Source: Sedimentisphaerales bacterium
GTDB lineage: Bacteria; Planctomycetota; Phycisphaerae; Sedimentisphaerales; Anaerobacaceae
NCBI GenBank assembly: GCA_016930645.1
Contig: JAFGGH010000046.1
Span: 1 to 64,000 of the forward strand
Reading direction: 5' to 3'
DNA: 64,000 nucleotides
Made by a program: the position numbers and the translations under genes. This document shows positions 9,802-17,950 of the stretch, piece by piece. Under the pieces are notes generated by a model that worked only from the letters and a program-made list of their open reading frames with translations, was not told where the DNA came from and made no database searches. Position 1 is the first letter of the stretch. Each line of letters begins with the position of its first letter.

Positions 9802-10881
9802 TTATTCTAACTGCTTGCTTCGATACAACTCAGCTTCCCAGTTTTCAATAAACGCACATGCCCGGTCGGTCATATACTCAATGCCACCCCAGGCAGCGGC
9901 CAGTTGTTTAATCAGTGCCCCATCCCTCGCCAGCTCCAGCGCTAAAGTTGCCTGCTTCTGAGAAGCGGCTACACCAAAAACAGTGTCGGCAAAAACTATC
10001 ACCTGCGGCAGATAACCGTGCTTCTCTTTAAAATCTCCAATGGCTATGCGTGTTGGCTCACCGATGAATGGATATGGCTTAGAATAAACGATATGGTCAG
10101 GTGAAACGGGCCTATCGGCATAATTAAATTTTCCACATGCTTCAATAAAACAATCCTGCTCTTGTCCCCATGTGTTATGGATTTGTTCCTTGGCTTTTTT
10201 GAGTTGCGTTTCGTCCGGCAGGGGATCTTCAGGCAGTTCAAGTTTTATTCCGTTTTTTTTATATTCATCGAGTAACCTGCTGAAGATAAAATTATAAATC
10301 TGTTGTATCCGTTCCGGGGTGTCGGCGGCGACGAAAACACCGTGATTTTTCAAGAAAATTACCTCCGGTTCTTTTCCGTTTTTTTGGAGGTAGTTTTTGA
10401 TTTGTCTGCGTGCTTCCATGCAGAGCTTGTATCCGGGGTCAAAATAGTCAAGCCAGAGAGCCTCAGGAAACAATTGTTTACAGGCTTGTGCCGCGTCTTT
10501 CGAACAGGTCATCCCATTGATTAAAGCCGGGTGTGTGTGGACGACAAAACGAGCATTAAATGAATCGTGCAGGGGAGCTTCTACCGAAGCCCGCCCGTTA
10601 TTTTCATTTATTACCGCCTGGCGCATCACATCTTTTACCAAGGCTTCCCGTTGGAATGGTTCGTCGGGCGGTTTAATGTCATAAAGCCCTGAAAGCTTTT
10701 TTCGATTGATTGTTATAAAAGCATCGACATCCATTTTGGCCAAACAGGTGCCGGATGGTTTTATCCATAATTTATCTTCGCTTTTAACCGAAGTGTTACC
10801 ACCGCCGCCGAGAACATAATCACTAGTTCCAAACTCATTCGACAGCTCTGTTATTTGTTGAAGTAACAGTTCTTTATCCAT
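9802..10881 (-). CDS. Class II aldolase, predicted rhamnulose-1-phosphate aldolase
   Basis: A 359-residue cytoplasmic protein predicted to cleave L-rhamnulose 1-phosphate into DHAP and L-lactaldehyde. Class II aldolase features are GGGGNTSVK near residue 25, the zinc ligand motif HTHPALIN (about 117-124) and KNHGVFVA (about 180). The C-terminal GGIEYMTDR...FIENWEAE segment resembles the aldolase half of bifunctional RhaE/RhaW proteins rather than the shorter E. coli RhaD. The usual C-terminal SDR half is absent, but a separate SDR gene occurs at 14106-15197. It follows rhamnulokinase by 19 nt. Confidence 0.85.
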   Translation of the reverse strand: MDKELLLQQITELSNEFGTSDYVLGGGGNTSVKSEDKLWIKPSGTCLAKMDVDAFITINRKKLSGLYDIKPPDEPFQREALVKDVMRQAVINENNGRASVEAPLHDSFNARFVVHTHPALINGMTCSKDAAQACKQLFPEALWLDYFDPGYKLCMEARRQIKNYLQKNGKEPEVIFLKNHGVFVAADTPERIQQIYNFIFSRLLDEYKKNGIKLELPEDPLPDETQLKKAKEQIHNTWGQEQDCFIEACGKFNYADRPVSPDHIVYSKPYPFIGEPTRIAIGDFKEKHGYLPQVIVFADTVFGVAASQKQATLALELARDGALIKQLAAAWGGIEYMTDRACAFIENWEAELYRSKQLE

Positions 10882-10900
10882 AGTTATTGATTAAATACTA

Positions 10901-12373
10901 TTAACTTTCTGTAATTTTCTGAATAAAGTGTTGCCATTTGCCGCGGTTTTGAGGTTGATATTTCTCCTGAGGGAATGATTCGGCGATGATTTTTCTTCCT
11001 TCCTTCAGGTTTTTTACGCTCCCGTCGGCGACAGCCTGGACGAGAACATTGCCGAGTACGGTGGCTTCTACAGGCCCTGCGATAACCTTCCTGGCTGTTG
11101 CGTCAGCGGTAAATTGGTTTAGAAGCCGGTTTTGTGAACCTCCTCCTACTATGTAAAGACAATCGCTATTCCTACCTGTCAATTTTTCAATCTTTCCAAG
11201 AGTTTGGCAGTATTTTATGGCAAGACTTTCGAGAATAACTCGAATAATCTGCCCCTTGTCTTCTATTATACCATTTCCAGTCGATTTAAGATAGGTGTTT
11301 ATTCTTTGGGGCATATTTCCCATAGAAAGGAATATTTCGGCGTCAATATCAATATAAGCCCTGAATGGTTCTGCGACAGCCGCCATTTCGGTCAATTTGG
11401 AATAATCAAGCTCACAGCCTTCTTTGAGCCATTGTGTGCGGCATTGTTGTACCGGCCATAATCCCATTATATTTTTAAGAAGGCGGATAGTATCGAACAC
11501 CCCGCCTTCATTAGTGAAACTGAATTCGAAAGTCTCGTCATTTATTATTGGCTTGTCAGATTCAATTCCCAAAAGGCTCCAGGTCCCGCTTGAAAGGTAC
11601 GCCCAGTTTTTATCGCCTGCTGCAGGGACCCCTGCGACTGCCGAGGCGGTATCGTGGCAGCCTACAGTTACTACGGGAATTTGCGTACAACCAAGTTCGG
11701 CGGCAAGGGCTTTTTTGAGCCGGCCAGCATTGGTGCCCGGCCGGGTAATTTCAGGAAAGATTTGTTTAGGCAGCCCAAAGGCATTTAATATAGTATCAGA
11801 CCAGTTGCCGGTCCTCATGTCCATAATCTGAGAAGTGCTTGCCATCGAATATTCAGCGGCAACCTGGCCGGTAAGGTGATACATTATTAAATTTGGCATT
11901 AACAGGAGTTTTGAAGCTTTTTCCAAAATCTGCGGTTTATATTCCTTGTAGGCAAGAAGCTGATAAAGACTGTTAAAAGGCAGAAGCTGAATACCGGTAT
12001 TAAAATATATGTCCTTTTTAGGCATAGTCCGGCATGCCTTTTCAATCATCCCGACATTTCTTTCGTCACGATAGTGATAGGGATTTTCGAGGAGGTTGCC
12101 TTCTTTGTCAATCAAGCCGAAATCCACGCCCCAGGTATCGACACCTATGCTGCGAACATCTTTTTTAATATCCAATGCCTTTGCGATGCCGGTTTTTATC
12201 TCTCTGATTAGACGCGGGAAATCCCATTTTAATGAGCCGTTCTCTTCAATCGGGCCGTTTGAAAAGCGGTATGCTTCGGTTAAAGTGATTTTGTTATTTT
12301 TCAAAGCGGCAAGCATAACTCTGCCGCTTTCGGCTCCCAAGTCAACAGCAATGTAATTTGAACAAGACATCAT
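10901..12373 (-). CDS. rhaB: L-rhamnulokinase
   Basis: A 490-residue FGGY-family sugar kinase that phosphorylates L-rhamnulose at C1 with ATP. It has the N-terminal phosphate loop DLGAESGRVM, the HDTASAVAGVPA substrate segment, SSGTWSLLG and the C-terminal GGGSQNRLLNQ adenosine-binding motif, all typical of RhaB. The start lies after AGGGATAAA; the second codon is also ATG, so the start is uncertain by one residue. The next gene, the aldolase, uses its product, and the gene before it is the large dehydrogenase, 10 nt upstream. Confidence 0.95.
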   Translation of the reverse strand: MMSCSNYIAVDLGAESGRVMLAALKNNKITLTEAYRFSNGPIEENGSLKWDFPRLIREIKTGIAKALDIKKDVRSIGVDTWGVDFGLIDKEGNLLENPYHYRDERNVGMIEKACRTMPKKDIYFNTGIQLLPFNSLYQLLAYKEYKPQILEKASKLLLMPNLIMYHLTGQVAAEYSMASTSQIMDMRTGNWSDTILNAFGLPKQIFPEITRPGTNAGRLKKALAAELGCTQIPVVTVGCHDTASAVAGVPAAGDKNWAYLSSGTWSLLGIESDKPIINDETFEFSFTNEGGVFDTIRLLKNIMGLWPVQQCRTQWLKEGCELDYSKLTEMAAVAEPFRAYIDIDAEIFLSMGNMPQRINTYLKSTGNGIIEDKGQIIRVILESLAIKYCQTLGKIEKLTGRNSDCLYIVGGGSQNRLLNQFTADATARKVIAGPVEATVLGNVLVQAVADGSVKNLKEGRKIIAESFPQEKYQPQNRGKWQHFIQKITES

Positions 12374-12383
12374 TTTATCCCTG

Positions 12384-14102
12384 CTATTTTGCGATTTTTA
12401 ACAGTTCTTCTTCAGCCTCTTTTGTCCACAGGCCACTCTCAAGTTTATCAGCAATTGAAGGATAATAATCGCTTAATTTTGAAAGATTTATCAGCCCCAT
12501 TTTTTCAAGGGCGGGATAAACAATTATCTTGCCGGCTAAAGTCCTGTTTTCCACGGCTCTGATACCATCGATTGCGCCTGCCATACCGCTGACAGCATCG
12601 ACGGAAAGGTTTGTGTCGAGAGCCCCTGAAGTTACTTTTTCCAGGACTACCTTCATATCAATCAATCGTGAGCCGCTTGTGCCGAACATATAACATCTGT
12701 TTGAAATGTATGTATCCAGGTCAATTTCCTGAATTGTGCCGGCTGGTATCCCAGCGAAAATATTTATAAGATTGCCCGGCTGCGACGCGCTCCGCCGCGG
12801 CGAGCCCGGCAGAGAATTTTTTACAGCGCGAGCGACAAGTGAGCCGACCGGCGCCATTATCGCATGATAGCTGAACTTTCCTTCAACCGGTTCTTTGTGA
12901 GGATTGACAAGTTTAAGCTCGACATTATTCTTTCGGGCAAGGAATCGAGTCTTTTGTTCGAGAATATTTATTCTTTCATCATCAAAATCGGTTGCAGTTA
13001 TTGAAATATTTTCTTTTCTGCAGCAGAGCAGACGAATGACGTGCATTTGTCCCATTGGCCCGGCTGCGCCTATGATAATTATTTTGTCGCCATTACGAAC
13101 TTCACCAGATTGCGGTATGTTTTTATAACCGTCCGAGGCGTTATCAGTAACTGTTCCAATCCATCGGGTTTGCCCATAATGCACTCTGCCTACATCAATA
13201 GCAATATCAGTGCTGATTTTTCTTCCGGCAAGGACGATATTGATTATTCCCCCAGGAGACAATTTTGTATTCAGCGTCTCAATGACTTTTTTGTCAGAGC
13301 CGAAGTAAACAATGTCCTTGAATGACTCATCTACAAGCCCAACCAGGTTCTTTACTTTTTTCAAAGAAATGTCGAGGCCCTCTAAAGCTTTCAAATGCTC
13401 ATCATCTGAGCAATGATGATATATACAACAAGGCTTGCCTTTGGTAGAAAAACTCTCTTTCACACCTTTGATTTCGAATCCACTATCGGCTACGACTAAA
13501 AGCTCACCATCCGGCAAAATTCTGTTTCTGTCTTCAGTTATATATGCGTTTTCCACACATGCCCATGGCTCGACAAGAGCGATCGCTGAAGCGCTCAAAT
13601 CACTTTCAACCGGAATGAGAAAACTCTCACCGGTATCAGGGTCAACAATAATTCTTTCATCCATCAGGACGTATTGCTGCAAACCGCCTTCGAAATTATA
13701 TCCAAAGGCCGCGTTTGATTTTTCCGTTGTTAACCACCTGTAATCGGTTTCTATGAGAACTCTTTGGCCTACCTGGTGCCTTTTGGCTTTATCACCTGTT
13801 GCGACAATTTTGCAGCAGGCTTCGTGGCCGGGGACTGCTGGAAGCCGACCAGGTTTATATGACGGAATTTCTTTTAGAATATTACTGTCTATTCCGGAAA
13901 GAACCTCACTTTTTCGGGCGTGTTTATCGAACTGTTTTAACAGTTTCAAATCCGAGAAGCACAGGCCGACCGCCTCGACTTTCGCTAAAATCTGGTATGG
14001 CCCCGTCTGATAAACCTCTTTGGAATTGTTGAGTCTTAATTTGTCAGGTCCAATCAGTTCCAGAGCATATTGAGTTGTAGGAATCTTTTGTTTGCTTTCC
14101 AT
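12384..14102 (-). CDS. Large zinc-type (MDR family) alcohol/polyol dehydrogenase
   Basis: A 572-residue protein with an N-terminal GroES-like domain of zinc alcohol dehydrogenases: GLCFSD with Cys48 and GHE with His93/Glu94 as probable catalytic-zinc ligands. A second nucleotide-binding signature, IIGAAGPMGQMH, lies around residue 345. Between them is an extra segment of roughly 120 residues (about 210-330, with KPCCIYHHC), making it some 200 residues longer than usual MDR enzymes. The four-cysteine structural zinc lobe is not evident. L-sorbose-1-phosphate reductases are possible relatives. In this operon it probably oxidises or reduces lactaldehyde or its derivative; the substrate is inferred only from position. 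Confidence 0.7.
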   Translation of the reverse strand: MESKQKIPTTQYALELIGPDKLRLNNSKEVYQTGPYQILAKVEAVGLCFSDLKLLKQFDKHARKSEVLSGIDSNILKEIPSYKPGRLPAVPGHEACCKIVATGDKAKRHQVGQRVLIETDYRWLTTEKSNAAFGYNFEGGLQQYVLMDERIIVDPDTGESFLIPVESDLSASAIALVEPWACVENAYITEDRNRILPDGELLVVADSGFEIKGVKESFSTKGKPCCIYHHCSDDEHLKALEGLDISLKKVKNLVGLVDESFKDIVYFGSDKKVIETLNTKLSPGGIINIVLAGRKISTDIAIDVGRVHYGQTRWIGTVTDNASDGYKNIPQSGEVRNGDKIIIIGAAGPMGQMHVIRLLCCRKENISITATDFDDERINILEQKTRFLARKNNVELKLVNPHKEPVEGKFSYHAIMAPVGSLVARAVKNSLPGSPRRSASQPGNLINIFAGIPAGTIQEIDLDTYISNRCYMFGTSGSRLIDMKVVLEKVTSGALDTNLSVDAVSGMAGAIDGIRAVENRTLAGKIIVYPALEKMGLINLSKLSDYYPSIADKLESGLWTKEAEEELLKIAK

Positions 14103-14105
14103 TTT

Positions 14106-15197
14106 TCAGTGCAACATAATCTGGCCGCCGGTAACAGGTAAAGCCTGGCCAGTCTCGTATTTTTGTTCAATCAGGTAATAAATCGCTTTGGTTACATCCG
14201 TAGTTTTACAGCCTCTGCCCATTGGAACTTTGGCTTCGTAGGCTTTTCGAACGTCGGCAATTGTTTTAGCCCCTTTTACTTTCCCTGCTCGTAGATACTG
14301 AGCAAACAGGCCGTTTTCAGGATCGGACCACAGAGGCCCGTCAAAAAAGTTACCCGGGCATATTGAATTTACTTTGATGCCGTCTTCTATCAGTTCAAGT
14401 GCAAATGATTGCGTTAGTCCAATACCGCCGAATTTGCTGCCGGCGTAGGCGAAGTTTTTGTTCGAGCCTTTCAGGCCTGACTTTGAATTTATCTGTATGA
14501 TGTCACCGGCATAAGAAGGATTTACCTTGTGCTGAAGGGCAAGAACCGGTGCTGCCTGCTGTACACAAAGAAAATATCCCTTATAATTAACTTTAGTTAC
14601 TAAATCAAAATCCTTCTCCGGCTGAGTCTTTACGCTTTGGGCCAATAAAATTCCCGCGTTTGAAATGAAAACATCGAAACCACCGAACAATTTAACAACC
14701 TCAGAGATGGCAGAGTGAATGGAATCCTTATTTGTTACATCCATACCAAGAGCAAACGACCTGTCCTGTCCGAGACTATCTTTTAAAACTTTTGCCTGCT
14801 GCTGTGCTTTTTCAAGGTTAACGTCAGCTAAAAATACATAAGCCCCCTCAGAGGCCATGTCCCGAGCAATTTCAAGACCGAATCCCTGTGCGGCGCCGGT
14901 GACAATCACGACCTTGCCGGTGACTTTACCTTGTAAATCATCCGCCGGTTTGATTACCCTAAAAACACCCAAGCCTTCAACATTTACAGCGTCTATAGGA
15001 CCTTTATGACTTTTAACAGCCTTTGTAAGTTGCTCTATTATCTGCTCCTGGCTGCTGTTTTCTTTTAGAGAGATATTTAATATGCCTTTATCGCCTTTAT
15101 TATTGTTTTCTTCGAAGCGGATGACTGGTAATCGTTCCCTATTAGCTAACAACATTCTCAAAACCGGAGCGACGTTTTCAATTGTGATATTATCCAT
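14106..15197 (-). CDS. Short-chain dehydrogenase with N-terminal extension
   Basis: A 363-residue NAD(P)-dependent SDR. The coenzyme motif TGAAQGFG starts near residue 130, and the catalytic Ser (NSKSG) and YAGSK follow, with an SICPGN loop after them. Residues 1-95 form an extra domain of unknown role that does not resemble a Rossmann fold. The SDR part resembles sorbitol-6-phosphate dehydrogenases and the dehydrogenase half of RhaE/RhaW, so lactaldehyde oxidation or reduction is a reasonable guess. The 3' end of the PHP gene overlaps its start by 8 nt, and GGAGAT gives it a ribosome binding site. Confidence 0.75.
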   Translation of the reverse strand: MDNITIENVAPVLRMLLANRERLPVIRFEENNNKGDKGILNISLKENSSQEQIIEQLTKAVKSHKGPIDAVNVEGLGVFRVIKPADDLQGKVTGKVVIVTGAAQGFGLEIARDMASEGAYVFLADVNLEKAQQQAKVLKDSLGQDRSFALGMDVTNKDSIHSAISEVVKLFGGFDVFISNAGILLAQSVKTQPEKDFDLVTKVNYKGYFLCVQQAAPVLALQHKVNPSYAGDIIQINSKSGLKGSNKNFAYAGSKFGGIGLTQSFALELIEDGIKVNSICPGNFFDGPLWSDPENGLFAQYLRAGKVKGAKTIADVRKAYEAKVPMGRGCKTTDVTKAIYYLIEQKYETGQALPVTGGQIMLH

Positions 15198-16494
15198 TAG
15201 TTAATATCTCCGCCTTATTATTACTGAAATATTTATGTAAAACAGCTTCGCCAATTTTCTTGAATGCCTTTATCCTTTCTTCTGCGTCTTCATAATCCGG
15301 GTTGGCAAGTCCATTTTCATCGACAAATCCGCATTTACCGTTGGCTGATAAATACTGATGAGCCGCAACTACCATTGCCCCTTCTGTGAATATCTCAATT
15401 ATATCCTTTGGTATCGCTTTTCCGTCCGAGCAGACCGGCTCAATAGTAAGCATATCAAGGGTATTATGTTCAGTCCCTGCAAGCACGGCTATGCCAGCAT
15501 CACGAATGGCTATCACATATTCTTTTAGCACTTCAGGGCTGTTGCGTACGGTAATAAACTCAACTATTGAATAATTGTTGTGTTTCAAGTTTTCGATTAA
15601 AATTTCGGGTGTTGCTTCGTACTCACATAAAGGATCTGTGCAATCAGCGACAACAGGGTAGCAGGGTATGCCGCCTAATTCGAGTATCAACTCTTTTGCC
15701 TGAGCTAGGCTGACAAAAGTTTCCGGTACATAACAGGGTTTGCCGGTCTTCATTAAGTTCGAACGTATTTCATTTTGAATTCCGATGGGATCGTCCGGTT
15801 TGGATTTTATTAGAGTATTAAGAATTTCGCTTAGTTTATTTTTTCTTTTTTCTAAGTCCACTTTTTTAAAAAACTTCTGTTGAAATGCCAGGGCAAGATG
15901 TCTTTCCTGTGGCACTACCGACTCCGGGCTGCACTTGTGGCGATTGATAATCAGTTCAATAATAGCTTTATCATCAAGGCCTGTTTCAATCCCGAAATCC
16001 GCGAAATGTTTTGCTAATTTTTCCGTCATTAGCCGCATTCTCTCAGAGTCATTTTTGCGGATAATGTCAAGTAGCCGCTTAGCTTTATCTGTTTGATTAA
16101 AAAATTTTGTAATACCCTTGCCGCATACATAGTATTTTCCCGGATTGCCCGGGTCGTTTACTCGAATCCCTTTTTCCTGCAAATCTTTTTCAAGAGCGAT
16201 TATCTCAGTGTTGAAAAGAGGGAATATTCCTTTTCCCAGAGCTGCTTGTGCGAAATTCCGATAGACGGAAAAATCATAATAATTACCCACACCGAGTATT
16301 TTTATACCCTGCTCAGCGGCAAGATTTACAGCCTGCTCGACGCTTTCAAAAGCCGAAAAATTCGGCGGTAAGTGAATATGTGTATTTATAAAAAGATTGT
16401 CGCCGTTTGGCAGAATATTGCCTGTCGATGCGCTGATATTTTTAATATCACCTAAGGACTTCAAGAAATCTAATGGAGCTTCGTTAGTTTTCAA
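15190..16494 (-). CDS. PHP-domain-like metal-dependent protein of unknown substrate
   Basis: A 434-residue cytoplasmic protein. NTHIHLPPNFSAF (about 36-48) resembles the first metal-binding motif of PHP phosphoesterases, and AGTEHNTLD near residue 345 and AAHQY near residue 379 could supply further metal ligands. A lysine-rich helical insertion occupies about 130-260. Start is TTG at 16494 with AGGTG close upstream. It lies between E3 and the SDR in the operon, overlapping the latter, so it is very likely co-translated and part of rhamnose catabolism. Phosphatase or hydrolase activity on a pathway intermediate is inference. Confidence 0.6.
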   Translation of the reverse strand: MKTNEAPLDFLKSLGDIKNISASTGNILPNGDNLFINTHIHLPPNFSAFESVEQAVNLAAEQGIKILGVGNYYDFSVYRNFAQAALGKGIFPLFNTEIIALEKDLQEKGIRVNDPGNPGKYYVCGKGITKFFNQTDKAKRLLDIIRKNDSERMRLMTEKLAKHFADFGIETGLDDKAIIELIINRHKCSPESVVPQERHLALAFQQKFFKKVDLEKRKNKLSEILNTLIKSKPDDPIGIQNEIRSNLMKTGKPCYVPETFVSLAQAKELILELGGIPCYPVVADCTDPLCEYEATPEILIENLKHNNYSIVEFITVRNSPEVLKEYVIAIRDAGIAVLAGTEHNTLDMLTIEPVCSDGKAIPKDIIEIFTEGAMVVAAHQYLSANGKCGFVDENGLANPDYEDAEERIKAFKKIGEAVLHKYFSNNKAEILTNG

Positions 16495-16505
16495 GATACA
16501 CCTAT

Positions 16506-17936
16506 TTATTTCATTTCTTCAGCTTCTGCGGTTATTTTTGTAATTTTACGAGGCGGGAGGTTCATAGCGCTGCCGAATGAATCTTCTGCCGCTTCCTTGA
16601 CCGCTTCCGAAAGTGTCGGATGGGCGAAAATCATTTCTGCCAGATCTTTAGTATCAGCTTTTGCCGACAGCATTGCGGTGGCACTTTCTATAATTTCAGT
16701 CGCATTATGGCCTATGATGTGAACGCCGAGAAGGGTGTTGTTTTCTCGGTGTCTTATAACCTTAACAAAACCAAATTCCTCAGCGACCGCCATAGCTTTT
16801 CCAAGATAGCCTGTTGGAAAGCGGCCGATACTGACCGGAATTTTTTGTTTCTGAGCCTGCTGTGTTGTTATACCGACCGATGCTATTTCAGGGAAAGTAT
16901 ATACTCCGTTTGGAACCGGCAAAGACTGCTCGGCGTTATCACCGAGAGCATTTTTGACCGCGACCATTCCCTGCGCGCTTGCAGCGTGGGCTAAAAGACA
17001 TCTGCCGTTGGCATCGCCTATGCAGTAATAATTCTTTACCGCCGTTTCCATTTTATCGTTGACTTTGATAAAACCTCTGTTGGTATCGAGTCCTATGCTT
17101 TCCAATCCGAGTTCCTGAGTGTTAGGTCTGCGTCCGGTCGCGACAAGAACTTTATCTATTTCGAGATTTTTACCGCCGGAGATTATGGCTTTTACATTAC
17201 CATTTTTGATTGATATTTCCTCAACCTTAACGCCGGTGTGTATATCGACGCCTCTCTTTGAGAAAACATCGGATAAAGACTGTCCAAGCGATAAATCCAT
17301 TTCCGGCAGCAGTTGTTCCATCATTTCAACGATTGTTACTTTGACGCCGTATTCATTCATCATGCAGGCGAACTCACAGCCTATAACTCCGCCACCTACA
17401 ATCAAAAACCTCTTCGGAAGTTCCTTCCAGTGCAGGGCTTCATCGGAAGTGCAGATATATTCAGGCTCATCAGGCCAGCCGCCAATTCGGGCAGGTACGG
17501 AACCTGGAGCGAGAATTACTTTTTCGGCGGTGATAATTTCTGAATTACCTTTTTCATCGGTTATTTGTATTTTGCCGGGGGCTTGAATTATTGCCTTGCC
17601 GTTGAATAATTCAACTTGCCGAGACGTAAATAATCCTTTAATTCCTCCTCTTAACTTCTTTAATATCAAGTCTTTACGGTTTTGAATCGCAGGCCAGTCG
17701 AAATTGACTTCTCCATCAACTTTTATGCCAAGCTGTTTAGAATTTTTGGTTTTATGCAGAAGCTCAGCCGAAGCAAGCAGTGCTTTTGAAGGGATGCAAC
17801 CGTAATTCAGGCAGGTTCCGCCGAGAAGGTGCTTTTCCACGACAGCGGTTTTAGCTCCCATTTGTGCGGCTTTTAATGCAGCTATATATCCGCCAGGGCC
17901 GGTTCCAATTACAGCTATTTTAAAATGTTTCGACAT
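16506..17936 (-). CDS. lpdA: Dihydrolipoyl dehydrogenase (E3)
   Basis: A 476-residue FAD flavoprotein that reoxidises dihydrolipoyl groups with NAD+. It shows the N-terminal FAD motif GTGPGGY (10-16), the redox disulfide GGTCLNYGC (Cys41/Cys46), the NAD motif GGGVIG (about 183-188) and the C-terminal HPTLSE catalytic histidine segment. AGAAGGA lies 7 nt before ATG at 17936. It sits 14 nt after the E2 gene, so E2 and E3 are a unit, with E1 in the divergent transcript. Confidence 0.95.
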   Translation of the reverse strand: MSKHFKIAVIGTGPGGYIAALKAAQMGAKTAVVEKHLLGGTCLNYGCIPSKALLASAELLHKTKNSKQLGIKVDGEVNFDWPAIQNRKDLILKKLRGGIKGLFTSRQVELFNGKAIIQAPGKIQITDEKGNSEIITAEKVILAPGSVPARIGGWPDEPEYICTSDEALHWKELPKRFLIVGGGVIGCEFACMMNEYGVKVTIVEMMEQLLPEMDLSLGQSLSDVFSKRGVDIHTGVKVEEISIKNGNVKAIISGGKNLEIDKVLVATGRRPNTQELGLESIGLDTNRGFIKVNDKMETAVKNYYCIGDANGRCLLAHAASAQGMVAVKNALGDNAEQSLPVPNGVYTFPEIASVGITTQQAQKQKIPVSIGRFPTGYLGKAMAVAEEFGFVKVIRHRENNTLLGVHIIGHNATEIIESATAMLSAKADTKDLAEMIFAHPTLSEAVKEAAEDSFGSAMNLPPRKITKITAEAEEMK

Positions 17937-17950
17937 TATTTATCCTTCTG

